DNA from: Pseudomonas extremorientalis
Lineage (GTDB): Bacteria; Pseudomonadota; Gammaproteobacteria; Pseudomonadales; Pseudomonadaceae
NCBI RefSeq assembly: GCF_001870465.1
Contig: NZ_MDGK01000015.1
Location: 558,001 to 622,000 of the forward strand
Reading direction: 5' to 3'
DNA: 64,000 nucleotides
How positions within the stretch are numbered: the first letter of the stretch is position 1; every line of letters begins with the position of its first letter. The translations under genes and the position numbers were made by a program. The notes under the pieces were generated by a model, which had not been told where the DNA came from, did not search any database, and saw only the letters and a list, made by a program, of their open reading frames with translations. Below are positions 35,751 to 44,811 of this stretch, piece by piece.

Positions 35751-37121
35751 ATGAGTGTTTTTGCCTGCCTGCAGGAAGCCCAGTCTTTCCTTGAACAACA
35801 CCCGGACATCGAGATGTTCGAGCTGTTTATCCTCGACAACAATGGCGTGCCACGCGGCAAGTGGCTGCACCGCGACGAACTGCTGGCGGTGTACGAGAGC
35901 GGGCGGCCTTTGCCCAGCACCATCCTCGGCCTGACCATCAACGGCGACGACGTGGAAAACTCCGGGCTGGTCTGGGAGGTGGGCGATATCGACTGCCGCG
36001 CCTACCCGATCAGCGGCAGTCTGCAGCGCATGCCGTGGCGGCTGATCCCCACTGCGGCGGTGCAAGTCAGCATGCACCCCACCGAAGGCCTGCCTGCCAC
36101 CGTGGCCGACCCACGGCACCTGCTGGCCAAGGTGATCGACGGGCTCAAGGCCGACGGTTACTACCCGGTGATGGCGGCCGAGTTGGAGTTCTACCTGCTT
36201 GACCAGAAGCCTGACGCCAATGGCCATCCGCAACCGGCACGCGATGTGGACGGCGGGCGACCGCGCTCGACCCAGGTCTATGGCCTGCGCGAACTGGAGC
36301 AGATCGAGCCATTCCTGGCCGACCTCTACAGCGCCTGCAAGCTGCAAGGTATTCCGGCGCGCACCGCCATTTCCGAATACGCGCCGGGCCAGGTGGAGAT
36401 CACCCTGGAACATCGCACCGATGCCCTGCAAGCCATGGACGAAGCGGTGCGCTACAAACGCCTGGTCAAGGGCGTGGCGCATAGACACGGGATGACCGCG
36501 TGCTTCATGGCCAAGCCGTTCGACGACCTGGCTGGCACCGGTATGCACATGCACGTGAGCCTGGCGGACGCCGAGGGCCATAACCTGTTCGCCAGCGAGG
36601 CCGCTGATGGCACGCCGCTGTTGCGCCAGGCAGTGGGCGGCATGCTCAGTACCTTGCTCGACTCATTGCTGATGTTCTGTCCCAACGCCAACTCCTACCG
36701 GCGTTTCCAGACCAACAGCTACGCGCCGCTGGCCGCCACCTGGGGGGTGGACAACCGCACCGTCAGCCTGCGGGTGCCGGGCGGGCCGGCCAATTCGCGG
36801 CATATCGAACACCGTATCTGCGGTGCCGACGCCAATCCCTACCTGGCTGCCGCCGCGATCCTGGCCGGGATCCATCGCGGCATCCGTGAGCAACGTGACC
36901 CCGGCGCCCCGGTGGAAGGCAACGGCTATGCCCAGGCCAAGGCGCTGCTGCCCACCGACTGGCTCACCACCCTGCGCGCACTGGAGGCTTCCAGTTGGGC
37001 ACGGGAAGCGTTTGGCAGTGAGTTCCTTGGCGTGTACCTGGCGGTAAAACGCGCCGAATACCGCCAGTTCATGGGCGAGGTCGGGGAGCAAGACTGGCGG
37101 TGGTATTTGCATCAGGCATGA
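35751..37121 (+). CDS. Glutamine-synthetase family ligase, gamma-glutamylpolyamine synthetase (PuuA/SpuI)-like
   Basis: 456 residues. GS catalytic barrel residues are in place: AAELEFYLLD, EYAPGQVEITLE, GTGMHMHVSL, NSYRRFQTNSYAP and RVPGGPANSRHIEHR. The shortened N-terminal domain and lack of an adenylylation loop separate it from GlnA; this branch joins glutamate to putrescine or other amines for polyamine use. No puuB, puuC or puuD lies here, so the amine is uncertain. ATG 35751 is chosen; ATG 35739 would add four residues. About 70 earlier codons are not GS-like. Confidence 0.85.
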   Translation: MSVFACLQEAQSFLEQHPDIEMFELFILDNNGVPRGKWLHRDELLAVYESGRPLPSTILGLTINGDDVENSGLVWEVGDIDCRAYPISGSLQRMPWRLIPTAAVQVSMHPTEGLPATVADPRHLLAKVIDGLKADGYYPVMAAELEFYLLDQKPDANGHPQPARDVDGGRPRSTQVYGLRELEQIEPFLADLYSACKLQGIPARTAISEYAPGQVEITLEHRTDALQAMDEAVRYKRLVKGVAHRHGMTACFMAKPFDDLAGTGMHMHVSLADAEGHNLFASEAADGTPLLRQAVGGMLSTLLDSLLMFCPNANSYRRFQTNSYAPLAATWGVDNRTVSLRVPGGPANSRHIEHRICGADANPYLAAAAILAGIHRGIREQRDPGAPVEGNGYAQAKALLPTDWLTTLRALEASSWAREAFGSEFLGVYLAVKRAEYRQFMGEVGEQDWRWYLHQA

Positions 37122-37222
37122 TCGATTGGGTGGCAATCACGGTTTCGACCTTTTTTTCACGTTGCGCTGGTTAAGCTGCGAATCAAGGTCGTTCACAGCC
37201 GTTTCACCCATATGAGCCCGCG

Positions 37223-37822
37223 ATGTCGCCACACACGCCTTCCTCCATCGAGATTGAATACGCCGAGCGCTGCGGCCGTGAGCACGCCAGGGTCTGCGGC
37301 GACACGCGCCCGCCCGGGCTGACGCAGCGCCTGGCGGCCTGGCGCAGTGAGTGGTTGGTGCGTCAGGCCTTGAAAGTTGCGGGTGAGCCGGGCCTGATCC
37401 TCGACCTGGCCTGCGGGTCGGGGCGCTTCTGGCCGGTGCTGGCCGAACACGTCAACCGGGTTATCCTGGCGTCGGACAACTCTCAGGACATGCTCGACCA
37501 CGCGCTTACCCACCATCCGGCGGCATTGCTCAAGCGGGTCAAGACATTCCAGGGGTCGGCGTTTTCCATCGGTTTGTCGGCGAATGCGGTGGACTGCATT
37601 TTCTGCCTGGAATTGTTTCGCCATGTGCCCGGCAGTGAAGGGCGCCAGGCGTTGCTGCGCGAGTTTCATCGGGTCAGCCGCGACTCGGTGATTGTCTCTG
37701 TGCCTTCTCGTACCAGCGTTGAGGACGAGTTCCGCCAGGCCGGTTTCAAGGTCCTGAGCCATCACGAGTTCATGCCGGGCTCCAACCTGTGGCGGGTCTA
37801 CGTTCTTCGTAAGAGAGGATAA
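37223..37822 (+). CDS. Class I SAM-dependent methyltransferase
   Basis: 199 residues, one Rossmann-like domain. Motif I LILDLACGSGRFWPVL, the acidic residue after beta-2 in ASDNSQDML, and motif post-I are seen; the substrate end is short. It stands alone between the ligase gene and rnd. The methyl acceptor is unknown. An ATG 11 bases earlier is out of frame. Confidence 0.78.
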   Translation: MSPHTPSSIEIEYAERCGREHARVCGDTRPPGLTQRLAAWRSEWLVRQALKVAGEPGLILDLACGSGRFWPVLAEHVNRVILASDNSQDMLDHALTHHPAALLKRVKTFQGSAFSIGLSANAVDCIFCLELFRHVPGSEGRQALLREFHRVSRDSVIVSVPSRTSVEDEFRQAGFKVLSHHEFMPGSNLWRVYVLRKRG

Positions 37823-37944
37823 CTCCCGCCTGTCGGACTATTCTTCATCTCCTGTCTGAGTTTTCATGGTCGGCTGTGCACTGCGGATGCTCGCTAGCCC
37901 CTTTCGCGATATATACTGCGCGCCATTCTTCAAGGGAGAGCCGT

Positions 37945-39078
37945 GTGGCCATCGATATTCACTGGATCTGCGACAACGATAGCCTCGGCCAGCATTGCGC
38001 CGAATGGCAGCAGTTGCCATTCGTCGCCCTCGACACCGAATTCATGCGGGTCGACACCTTTTACCCCATTGCCGGGCTGATCCAGATCGGTGATGGCGTG
38101 CGCGCTTACCTGATCGATCCCCTGACCATCGACAACTGGCAACCCCTGGCTGCGCTGCTGGAGAACCCGGCGGTGATCAAGGTGCTGCATGCCTGCAGCG
38201 AAGACCTCGAAGTGTTGCTGCGCCTGACCGGCAGCCTGCCCGCGCCGTTGTTCGACACCCAATTGGCGGCGGCTTACCTGAACCTCGGTTTCTCCATGGG
38301 CTACTCGCGCCTGGTGCAAGCCGTGCTGGACATCGAGCTGCCCAAGGGCGAGACCCGTTCGGACTGGCTGCAGCGGCCGTTGTCCGAGACCCAGATCAGC
38401 TACGCCGCCGAAGACGCGGTGCATTTGGCCGAGGTCTATACGCGGCTGCGTCCGCAACTGTCCGACGACAAGTACGCCTGGGTCCTGGAAGACGGTGCCG
38501 AGCTGGTCGCCAACCTGCGCCGCGAAGTCGACCCGTACGAGGTGTACCGCGACGCCAAGCTGGCGTGGAAACTGTCCCGCGCCCAGCTCGCCGTGCTGCG
38601 TGAACTGTGCGCCTGGCGCGAGCAGCAAGCCCGCGCGCGTGACTTGCCGCGCAACCGCATCATTCGCGAACACTCGCTGTGGCCCCTGGCCAAATCCCAG
38701 CCGGATAACCTCGCCGCCCTGGGCAAGATCGAAGACATGCACCCGCGTACCGTGCGTCAGGACGGCCAGTTCCTGCTGGACCTGATCAAGCGTGCCGGCA
38801 GCGTGCCCATGGACCAATGGCCGCCCGCCGTTGCCGAGCCTTTGCCGGTGGATGCCGCCGCACTGATCAAGCAACTGCGCGCCCTTGGCCAGGCTGAGGC
38901 CGAACGCCTGGACATGGCGCCGGAACTGATGCTGCGCAAGAAAACCCTCGAAGCCCTGGTCAAGAGTGGCTACCCCGATGGGCCTTACCAATTGCCAGAC
39001 TCGCTGCGTGGCTGGCGCCGCGAGTTGATGGGCCAGGCGCTGCTCGACAGCCTGGCCACCGCCGGAGAACAGCCTTGA
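37945..39078 (+). CDS. rnd: Ribonuclease D
   Basis: 377 residues. DEDD-type 3' to 5' exonuclease that trims tRNA precursors. Exo I ALDTEFMR (Asp30, Glu32), Exo [14 protein letters not shown] and Exo [12 protein letters not shown] are complete, followed by the HRDC domain (about 215-290, with [11 protein letters not shown]). GTG start after AAGGGAGAG. Overlaps ycgL by 4 bases. Confidence 0.94.
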   Translation: MAIDIHWICDNDSLGQHCAEWQQLPFVALDTEFMRVDTFYPIAGLIQIGDGVRAYLIDPLTIDNWQPLAALLENPAVIKVLHACSEDLEVLLRLTGSLPAPLFDTQLAAAYLNLGFSMGYSRLVQAVLDIELPKGETRSDWLQRPLSETQISYAAEDAVHLAEVYTRLRPQLSDDKYAWVLEDGAELVANLRREVDPYEVYRDAKLAWKLSRAQLAVLRELCAWREQQARARDLPRNRIIREHSLWPLAKSQPDNLAALGKIEDMHPRTVRQDGQFLLDLIKRAGSVPMDQWPPAVAEPLPVDAAALIKQLRALGQAEAERLDMAPELMLRKKTLEALVKSGYPDGPYQLPDSLRGWRRELMGQALLDSLATAGEQP

Positions 39079-39368
39079 AACGTATTTGCTCCATCTACCG
39101 CAGCTCCAAACGCACCGGTATGTACCTCTATGTGCTCAAGAGCGATGCCCTTGAACGTGTGCCTGAAGCGCTGATCACGATTTTCGGCAAGCCGGCCCAC
39201 GCGTTTGACCTGGTGCTGACGCCCGAGCGCAAGCTGCAACAGGAAGACATCGTGCAAGTCCTGGAAAACCTCGACAAACAGGGCTACCACCTGCAAATGC
39301 CACCGGCCGAGGACGAGTACATCGAACACTTGCCCGAAGAGCTGCTGCGCCGCAACGACCCGATGTGA
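39075..39368 (+). CDS. ycgL: YcgL-domain protein
   Basis: 97 residues, YcgL family, common in gammaproteobacteria next to rnd. Starts with TTG overlapping the rnd stop (TTGA), with GGAGAA before it; the next in-frame ATG would cut off the conserved [12 protein letters not shown]. Its place beside rnd suggests a link to RNA metabolism, though the biochemical role is not established. Confidence 0.9.
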   Translation: MKRICSIYRSSKRTGMYLYVLKSDALERVPEALITIFGKPAHAFDLVLTPERKLQQEDIVQVLENLDKQGYHLQMPPAEDEYIEHLPEELLRRNDPM

Positions 39369-39375
39369 TCGACCG

Positions 39376-39394
39376 GTGCCCCCATCCGGGGCAC
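39376..39394 (+). terminator. Hairpin after ycgL
   Basis: GTGCCCC (39376-39382), five-base loop, GGGGCAC (39388-39394), eight bases beyond the ycgL stop. Only TCGCTT follows, so it is a weak intrinsic terminator at most. Confidence 0.4.
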
Positions 39395-39476
39395 TCGCTT
39401 CAATGGAATCGTATAAGTGGGCGGTGGCCGTAAGGATGCGGGCGGCCGTCCGTACTGTTTTTGAAAGGTTTTATGC

Positions 39477-40409
39477 ATGCGTGTTCTGATTGCTGAACAG
39501 GATCACCCGCTCTACGCCCAATTGCTCGGCGAAGCGGCACCGGACCTTGAAGTGCTGACCAGCGGCGACTCGGCCGAGTTGTCGCGCCTGGCCGCCGATT
39601 GCCCGGTATGGCTGGGCCAGCCGGACCTGTTGGCGACGCTGCTGCGCCAGGGCCATCACCCGCAATGGCTGCAATCGACCTGGGCCGGTATCACCCCGCT
39701 GCTGGCCGAGGGCCTGCCGCGGGATTATCGACTGACCCGTGCCGTGGGTATCTTTGGCCAGGTCATGGCTGAATTCGTGCTCACCTACATGCTCGGCCAC
39801 GAGCGCGAAGTACTGGCGCGCCTGGTGAGCCAGGTCGAGCGCAAATGGGACAACCGCATGGGCCAGAGTCTGGCCGGGCGCAAGGCGTTGATTGTCGGCA
39901 CCGGCGATATCGGCCAGAGTGTTGCCGAGTTTCTCGTGCCGTTTGGCGTGAAACTGTACGGTATCGCCAGTACTGCACGTGAGCAGGCGCCGTTTATCGA
40001 GGTGGCCGGGCTCGACCAGTTGGGTCGTCTGGTGGGCGAGGTGGACTACGTGATCAACCTGCTGCCCAACACGCCGAGCACCCACGACCTGTACGACGCG
40101 TCGCTGTTCAAGCAATTCAAGCCGACCGGGCTGTTTATCAACGTCGGACGCGGGGTGGCGGTGGTGGATGCCGACCTGGTCGAAGCCTTGAAGGAAGGGC
40201 ACCTGGCCGGTGCGGTGATCGATGTGTGCCGCCAGGAGCCGTTGCCGCAGCGTCATCCGTTCTGGACCGCCTGGGGGCTGTTGCTGACCGGGCACAGTTC
40301 CGCGCCGACCTCGCCGGAATTGATGGTGGAACTGTTTGTGCAAAACCTGCGGGCGTACCAGGCCAAGAACGCATTACGTGGGGAAGTGGATTTCGACCGC
40401 GGTTACTGA
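39477..40409 (+). CDS. D-2-hydroxyacid dehydrogenase (GhrA-like)
   Basis: 310 residues. NAD(P) loop VGTGDIGQSV, NVGRGVAVVD with catalytic Arg region, Glu in CRQEPLP and His in GHSSAP complete the active site of the glyoxylate/hydroxypyruvate reductase branch. Cytosolic reduction of 2-keto acids is expected. It starts 108 bases after ycgL; a double hairpin follows before the effector gene. Confidence 0.88.
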   Translation: MRVLIAEQDHPLYAQLLGEAAPDLEVLTSGDSAELSRLAADCPVWLGQPDLLATLLRQGHHPQWLQSTWAGITPLLAEGLPRDYRLTRAVGIFGQVMAEFVLTYMLGHEREVLARLVSQVERKWDNRMGQSLAGRKALIVGTGDIGQSVAEFLVPFGVKLYGIASTAREQAPFIEVAGLDQLGRLVGEVDYVINLLPNTPSTHDLYDASLFKQFKPTGLFINVGRGVAVVDADLVEALKEGHLAGAVIDVCRQEPLPQRHPFWTAWGLLLTGHSSAPTSPELMVELFVQNLRAYQAKNALRGEVDFDRGY

Positions 40410-40426
40410 TCACGCTTCACCGTCCC

Positions 40427-40472
40427 GCTGGAACCGTTTTGCCAGGTTCCAGCACCAAGAGTGACTTCTTGG
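40427..40472 (+). promoter_or_regulatory. Tandem hairpins in the leader of the effector gene
   Basis: GCTGGAACC (40427-40435) pairs exactly with GGTTCCAGC (40445-40453); CCAAGA (40455-40460) pairs with TCTTGG (40467-40472). Together they fill the 82-base gap. The first could end the dehydrogenase transcript; the second ends 19 bases before the effector ATG and may affect its translation. Confidence 0.45.
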
Positions 40473-40491
40473 CCACGGACAGCTGAACATC

Positions 40492-43400
40492 ATGACCGCT
40501 ATCGACGCTGCTCACCGCGTTTCTGCCCCGCTTGTTCAAGCGGGCAATGTGAATACTCCCCTCCCGGCCGTCACCGGTCCAAGTGAAACAGCTGCGGCCG
40601 CACCGGCACCTGCTCCCGTACTGGGTAATTTCGGCGGGGCGCTCTCCTGGCCGGTTCCGCTGACTGAATCGCAGCGGCAAGCCATCCTCGACCTGATGCC
40701 GGACAGTCGCATAGGCGTGCTGGGGGATTTGCTCAGCGGTAGCGCGGTGACCAACACCGACTTGAAAACCCTGGAACTTGCCCTGCAAAAACTGCTGGCT
40801 TCGCCCAAAGCTCAGGCACTGAAGCAGGTCATCCAGAGTGAACTCGGCGGTTTGCCGACAGACGCGAGCAACCAGGATTACGTGATCGCCGCTCTCCAGC
40901 TAGGGCTGGATCCGCTGAACTCGATCCACGGATTTATCCAGGGGCAAAGCGGCTACCGGGGGCAGCCAGCTTCAGTGGTGATCGAAGGCGTGGGTGCCCA
41001 TCTGGTCGAACAAGGACGGGCAACGCCTCAAACCGCGACATTTGCGGCGCGCTTGCTCCTTGCCTTGAGGGCTCCCGAGTTTCTGGTCAAGGGCATCCCC
41101 GCCAATGTGACTTACGGCAGCCTCATCTGGGTGCAACTGGCGATGGCGGTCGCCAGGGTCGAAGCCGATTCGCCTGGGGCCACGCCCACTATGAGTTATA
41201 CCGAAGTCCTGGCGAAGGCCGGACAGACCGGTTCTGACCGTTTGGATAGCCAGCATGTGCAGCGTAAGGCGTTGACCGACTGGGCAGCGGCCAGTGGCGT
41301 GCTCGATGGCTCATCGACGTTGACCGACAGTGACCTGGAACGCGCGCGCATCGCCTACAACAGCCAATTGAGCACGCTGATGAAAGCCAGCGCCGCCGTG
41401 CAGACCGAGATTCCCAGTCGCCGGGCGATGGCCCTGGCCCGACTCCAGGAATGCTTCCCCGGTGTGGACCCGAGTGTGTTCGAGATCCGTGATATCCAGA
41501 AAGCCTGGCTGAGGCCGGGACGTCCTGGGCTCTTTCCGGGCATGCATTCCATGCTCGATATCGTGATGGAGGGTGCGCCGCTGGGCCACGAAGAGCATTG
41601 GATCTCCAAGAATCCCCGCATCCCGGTCAAACGGTTCTGCCACCTGTATGAAGGCGGTACCTTCAAGGTGGCCGAGGATTTCAAGCGCCAGTATGACCTG
41701 GCTATCCAAGCCCATGAAGACGGGCACAAGGGCCTGGCCAGTTACCTCGTTTCCACCTTGCCGCAGGAAGACAGGAACAACTTCAAGCACGGCAAGCTCG
41801 AATTCTTCCATACCAACGAATACACCATGGCCATGGATTTCCTTACCCCGCTGGCCCTCAAGACGCGCGGGCATACCCTGCATGTCAAGACAACGCGGGG
41901 TGGGGAGGTCAACGTCTATGAGATTGATACGCGCAGCGGCACGATACAAAAACAGAATTACTTGAGGGGGCGCTATACGGAGCCTTACACCGCCAGGAAC
42001 ATGGAGTCCAGGACCGCGAACGTCGTCAGTAAAACCGTGCTCTTTGACACCTTGAGTCCGGCACAAGGGACCAGTGGCAGCCGATTCGATGCCATCGGCG
42101 AAGTGTTCGCCAGGTCCCTGGACTTGAAAAACGAAGACGTGTTGGCGTATGCCAGAGGTGTCACCTCCTACGATGAAAACCGCGCCACCAACCAGGCTGT
42201 CGGGGAGTTCTTCTTGAACCTGATCCCGTTCAGGTCGGCCATCGTCAACTTCATCAAGGGTAACTATGGTGAGGGAGCCTTTGATCTGGCGCTGGATGTG
42301 GTCGGTCTGTTGACCTTGGGGGCCGGCAAGGCCGCGCAGGCCGGCAAAGCCTTTTCCAAGGGGGTGACCAGCATTCGCGGACTGTCGAAAGCGCTGCGTT
42401 TTGTTGGCCTGACAGCCATTGAAACCTTTAACCCGGCGGCGGGGCTTGGGGATCTGGTGGTGGGAAGCGGCTGGCTGTTGTACAAGGGCGGCCGCCTGGG
42501 ATTACGGGGCCTCAATAAGCTTACGGGGCGCAGCGCAAGCTATGACGTGCTGAAGGCCGCGAGCCAACAGCATGGCGTGGCCGCCACCGGGACATTCAAG
42601 GTGGCCGGCCAGACAGTGGAAGGCGGCGCGGTGCTCAAGGACGGCAAGTGGTATAGCTTTGATGCGGACCGGATGCAGGCCTATGGCAGCCCGCTGGAAG
42701 ACTTCGCCGCCAAAGCGCGCGCTGTGGACGGTGCTATTGCCACCGTTGAAGTTGCGCCTGGCCGTGAGCTGAGCAACACGCTGTTTCGCGAGTACAGGGT
42801 GTCTGAATCCAACCTTGCCGGGCGCACACGCAACAGCCAGGGCGTGTATAGGGCGGCGGATGGGCACACCGCGCATATCCGGCATATCGACAGCAGTGGC
42901 CAGGCGGCGGTCTATGAAGTGCGTGAAGTCACCCGCACGCCTGAAGGCGTGGTCCAGGCGCGCATCTACAGTGCCAATCGGCAGACCCCGCTGCTGGTGC
43001 AGCATGTGCAGGGCGACCAGTGGATGCGCTTGGGGGCAAGGGGTGGGAACCCGCCCAGCGTTGCATCAGACCTGGGGCGGATGATGGGCGGGGGCTCCGA
43101 GAGCCGTCTTTATGAAAGTCTCGACGGCATTCATGTCTATAAGGAAACCCGGGAGCCGGGTCATGTAAAAGTGCCTGATTACTTCGAGCGGCAAGCGGCT
43201 TGCCTGAATGAGTATCACGGCGAAGGGTTTGCCATGACGCTGTTCGAAAACGGCCGCGGCTATATAAAAATGAAAAAGATCGACGGAGTCGCGCTGGATG
43301 CCATTGCGCCGCGCAGTTTGCCGAAAAAAGCACAGCAGGCACTCGATCAGATGTTGGCGGACCTGCAGAAGAAAGAGATGTTTCCCAACGATGTGCAGTT

Positions 43401-43569
43401 GTCCAACTTCATGTATTCGGCGAAGGAAAACAAAGTCTACCCGGTGGATTTCGACTTTCCGCCCAAGGATGTCCTGCACTTTGATGAGTCGACGTTTGCG
43501 ATACACCGGGATGACTTCCTGCGTGACGCCGACAAGCTCAGGGCGCAGTTCCGTCAGATGATCGCGTAG
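40492..43569 (+). CDS. Large effector/toxin-like protein with C-terminal minimal kinase-like domain
   Basis: 1025 residues. Residues 1-45 are Ala/Pro-rich and disordered-looking. A mainly helical region runs to about 560 and reminds me of the large DUF6543 (dermonecrotic-toxin-like) Pseudomonas proteins. Residues 567-680 are rich in hydrophobic and Gly/Ala segments (EFFLNLIPFRSAIVNF onward), like a membrane-insertion or translocation part. The tail has kinase marks in the right order and spacing: Gly-loop GGGSESRLY (866-874), Lys884 in VYKET, hinge-like IKMKKIDG, Asp967 and Asn972 in NDVQLSNF, and VDFDF with Asp986. The shortness (about 160 residues) recalls OspG/NleH effector kinases. The 43381-43440 stretch is 43% G+C (26/60) against 73% (44/60) at 39601-39660, pointing to acquisition. 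No secretion, VgrG or immunity gene is adjacent. Confidence 0.7.
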   Translation: MTAIDAAHRVSAPLVQAGNVNTPLPAVTGPSETAAAAPAPAPVLGNFGGALSWPVPLTESQRQAILDLMPDSRIGVLGDLLSGSAVTNTDLKTLELALQKLLASPKAQALKQVIQSELGGLPTDASNQDYVIAALQLGLDPLNSIHGFIQGQSGYRGQPASVVIEGVGAHLVEQGRATPQTATFAARLLLALRAPEFLVKGIPANVTYGSLIWVQLAMAVARVEADSPGATPTMSYTEVLAKAGQTGSDRLDSQHVQRKALTDWAAASGVLDGSSTLTDSDLERARIAYNSQLSTLMKASAAVQTEIPSRRAMALARLQECFPGVDPSVFEIRDIQKAWLRPGRPGLFPGMHSMLDIVMEGAPLGHEEHWISKNPRIPVKRFCHLYEGGTFKVAEDFKRQYDLAIQAHEDGHKGLASYLVSTLPQEDRNNFKHGKLEFFHTNEYTMAMDFLTPLALKTRGHTLHVKTTRGGEVNVYEIDTRSGTIQKQNYLRGRYTEPYTARNMESRTANVVSKTVLFDTLSPAQGTSGSRFDAIGEVFARSLDLKNEDVLAYARGVTSYDENRATNQAVGEFFLNLIPFRSAIVNFIKGNYGEGAFDLALDVVGLLTLGAGKAAQAGKAFSKGVTSIRGLSKALRFVGLTAIETFNPAAGLGDLVVGSGWLLYKGGRLGLRGLNKLTGRSASYDVLKAASQQHGVAATGTFKVAGQTVEGGAVLKDGKWYSFDADRMQAYGSPLEDFAAKARAVDGAIATVEVAPGRELSNTLFREYRVSESNLAGRTRNSQGVYRAADGHTAHIRHIDSSGQAAVYEVREVTRTPEGVVQARIYSANRQTPLLVQHVQGDQWMRLGARGGNPPSVASDLGRMMGGGSESRLYESLDGIHVYKETREPGHVKVPDYFERQAACLNEYHGEGFAMTLFENGRGYIKMKKIDGVALDAIAPRSLPKKAQQALDQMLADLQKKEMFPNDVQLSNFMYSAKENKVYPVDFDFPPKDVLHFDESTFAIHRDDFLRDADKLRAQFRQMIA

Positions 43570-43577
43570 ATCGCACA

Positions 43578-43597
43578 ACTGCCCCCTCGGGGGCAGT
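43578..43597 (+). terminator. Hairpin after the effector gene
   Basis: ACTGCCCC, loop CTCG, GGGGCAGT: an exact 8-base stem starting 8 bases after the stop, followed by GTT. It also lies just past the stop of the convergent nitroreductase gene and could serve both. Confidence 0.6.
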
Positions 43598-43609
43598 GTT
43601 CACCGGGCG

Positions 43610-44194
43610 CTACAGGCTGAAGTCACCTTCGGACACCAACTCGCTCAGTGGCTTGCGTGGGCTTGGCGCTTCACGGCTTTGCAGGTACTCGGGCAAAGTC
43701 GATTTGTCCCCCAGCTTGCCAACCGCCACGGCGGCATGCAGCGCATAGCCCTCCGGGATCTTCAGCTCTTTGCGGGTCAGTTCCTGATCGAAGCCGGCCA
43801 TGCCGTGGGTGTGCCAACCGCTGAGGCTGGCCTGCAGCGCCAGGTGGCCCCAGGCGGAACCGGTGTCGAAGGTGTGCCACAGCGCCGGGGTTTCCTCCGT
43901 GGCGCCGGGGGCGGTGAAGTCGGTTTTCGAGGCGATGATCACCAGGGCCGACGCATGTTGCGCCCAGCCACGGTTGAATTCATTCAGCAAACCCAGGAAG
44001 CGCTCCCAGTCCGGCGTGTCGCGGCGCGCATAGAGAAAACGCCAGGGTTGCGAGTTGTAGGCGGAAGGGGCCCAGCGTGCGGCTTCGAAGAAGCTCAGCA
44101 GGGTTTCCTTGGAGATGCTCTCGCCGGTGAAGGCGCGAGGCGACCAGCGGTCGGTGAACTGGGTGTGGATCGGATAGTCGGCAACACGTGTCAT
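43610..44194 (-). CDS. Nitroreductase-family oxidoreductase
   Basis: 194 residues, FMN-binding nitroreductase fold. RWSPRAFTGESIS with the Arg-Ser phosphate contacts, EAARWAPSAYNSQPW and the late VAVGKLGD are typical. Usually a dimeric NAD(P)H-dependent enzyme for quinones or nitro compounds. Start ATG 44194 has AGGA upstream; eleven earlier codons are rejected. Convergent with the effector gene. Confidence 0.86.
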   Translation of the reverse strand: MTRVADYPIHTQFTDRWSPRAFTGESISKETLLSFFEAARWAPSAYNSQPWRFLYARRDTPDWERFLGLLNEFNRGWAQHASALVIIASKTDFTAPGATEETPALWHTFDTGSAWGHLALQASLSGWHTHGMAGFDQELTRKELKIPEGYALHAAVAVGKLGDKSTLPEYLQSREAPSPRKPLSELVSEGDFSL

Positions 44195-44283
44195 GGAGCA
44201 GTTCCTGATCGTCAATTCGGCCCTCAAAGCTACTGCGCAGCCACTAGACTGACAAGTGCTGTAACACCGCCAGTCGTAAGCGC

Positions 44284-44312
44284 TTGGATCCCGCAGCCGT
44301 GGGCACTAGACT
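44284..44312 (+). promoter_or_regulatory. Sigma-70 promoter for the ycgN-like gene
   Basis: TTGGAT (44284-44289), 17-base spacer, TAGACT (44307-44312), 36 bases before the ATG. The -10 region CACTAGACTG also occurs in the same direction at 44242-44251, with a poor -35, perhaps a second start site. Confidence 0.55.
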
Positions 44313-44348
44313 GGCGGCCTTTTCACCTGCCGATACTGATGTAGAGCC

Positions 44349-44798
44349 ATGGCCGCCAAAGTCGAACCTTTCTGGATACGCAAAACCCTCGAACACCTCG
44401 ACCAGGAGGAGTGGGAGTCGTTGTGCGACGGCTGTGGCCTGTGCTGCCTGCAAAAGCTTGAAGATGAAGACGACAACAGCGTCTATTACACGCGTATCGC
44501 CTGCAAACTGCTCGATCTCAAGACCTGCCAGTGCACCGACTACCCCAACCGTCGTGCATCGGTGCCCGATTGCATCCAGCTCACCCCGGGCCAGGCCGAC
44601 CAGTTCAAATGGCTGCCACCCACCTGCGGTTACCGCCTGGTCAGCGAGCGCAAGGACTTGCCGTTGTGGCACCACTTGGTGTGCGGCGACCGTGATGCCG
44701 TGCACCATGAACGCATTTCCCAGTCCGGGCGCATGCTCAGCGAAGGCAGCGTGCCCGAGGACGACTGGGAGGATTACCTGATTTTCCGCGCTGGCTGA
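44349..44798 (+). CDS. ycgN: YcgN-family cysteine-cluster protein (UPF0260)
   Basis: 149 residues with the conserved clusters [10 protein letters not shown] (three Cys within seven residues) and [17 protein letters not shown], then CIQL, CGYRL and CGDR. It probably binds a metal or an iron-sulfur centre (CxxCxxxCC family). Cellular role unknown. Followed within 14 bases by the secreted peptidase-like gene, so probably an operon. Confidence 0.9.
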   Translation: MAAKVEPFWIRKTLEHLDQEEWESLCDGCGLCCLQKLEDEDDNSVYYTRIACKLLDLKTCQCTDYPNRRASVPDCIQLTPGQADQFKWLPPTCGYRLVSERKDLPLWHHLVCGDRDAVHHERISQSGRMLSEGSVPEDDWEDYLIFRAG

Positions 44799-44811
44799 AA
44801 GGGGAGTGTGT

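Noticed and set aside
40492..43569. Type VI secretion or contact-dependent cargo
   Set aside because: No VgrG, PAAR, Hcp, MIX or Rhs repeats, no two-partner secretion gene and no immunity-like gene are adjacent; the delivery route stays open.
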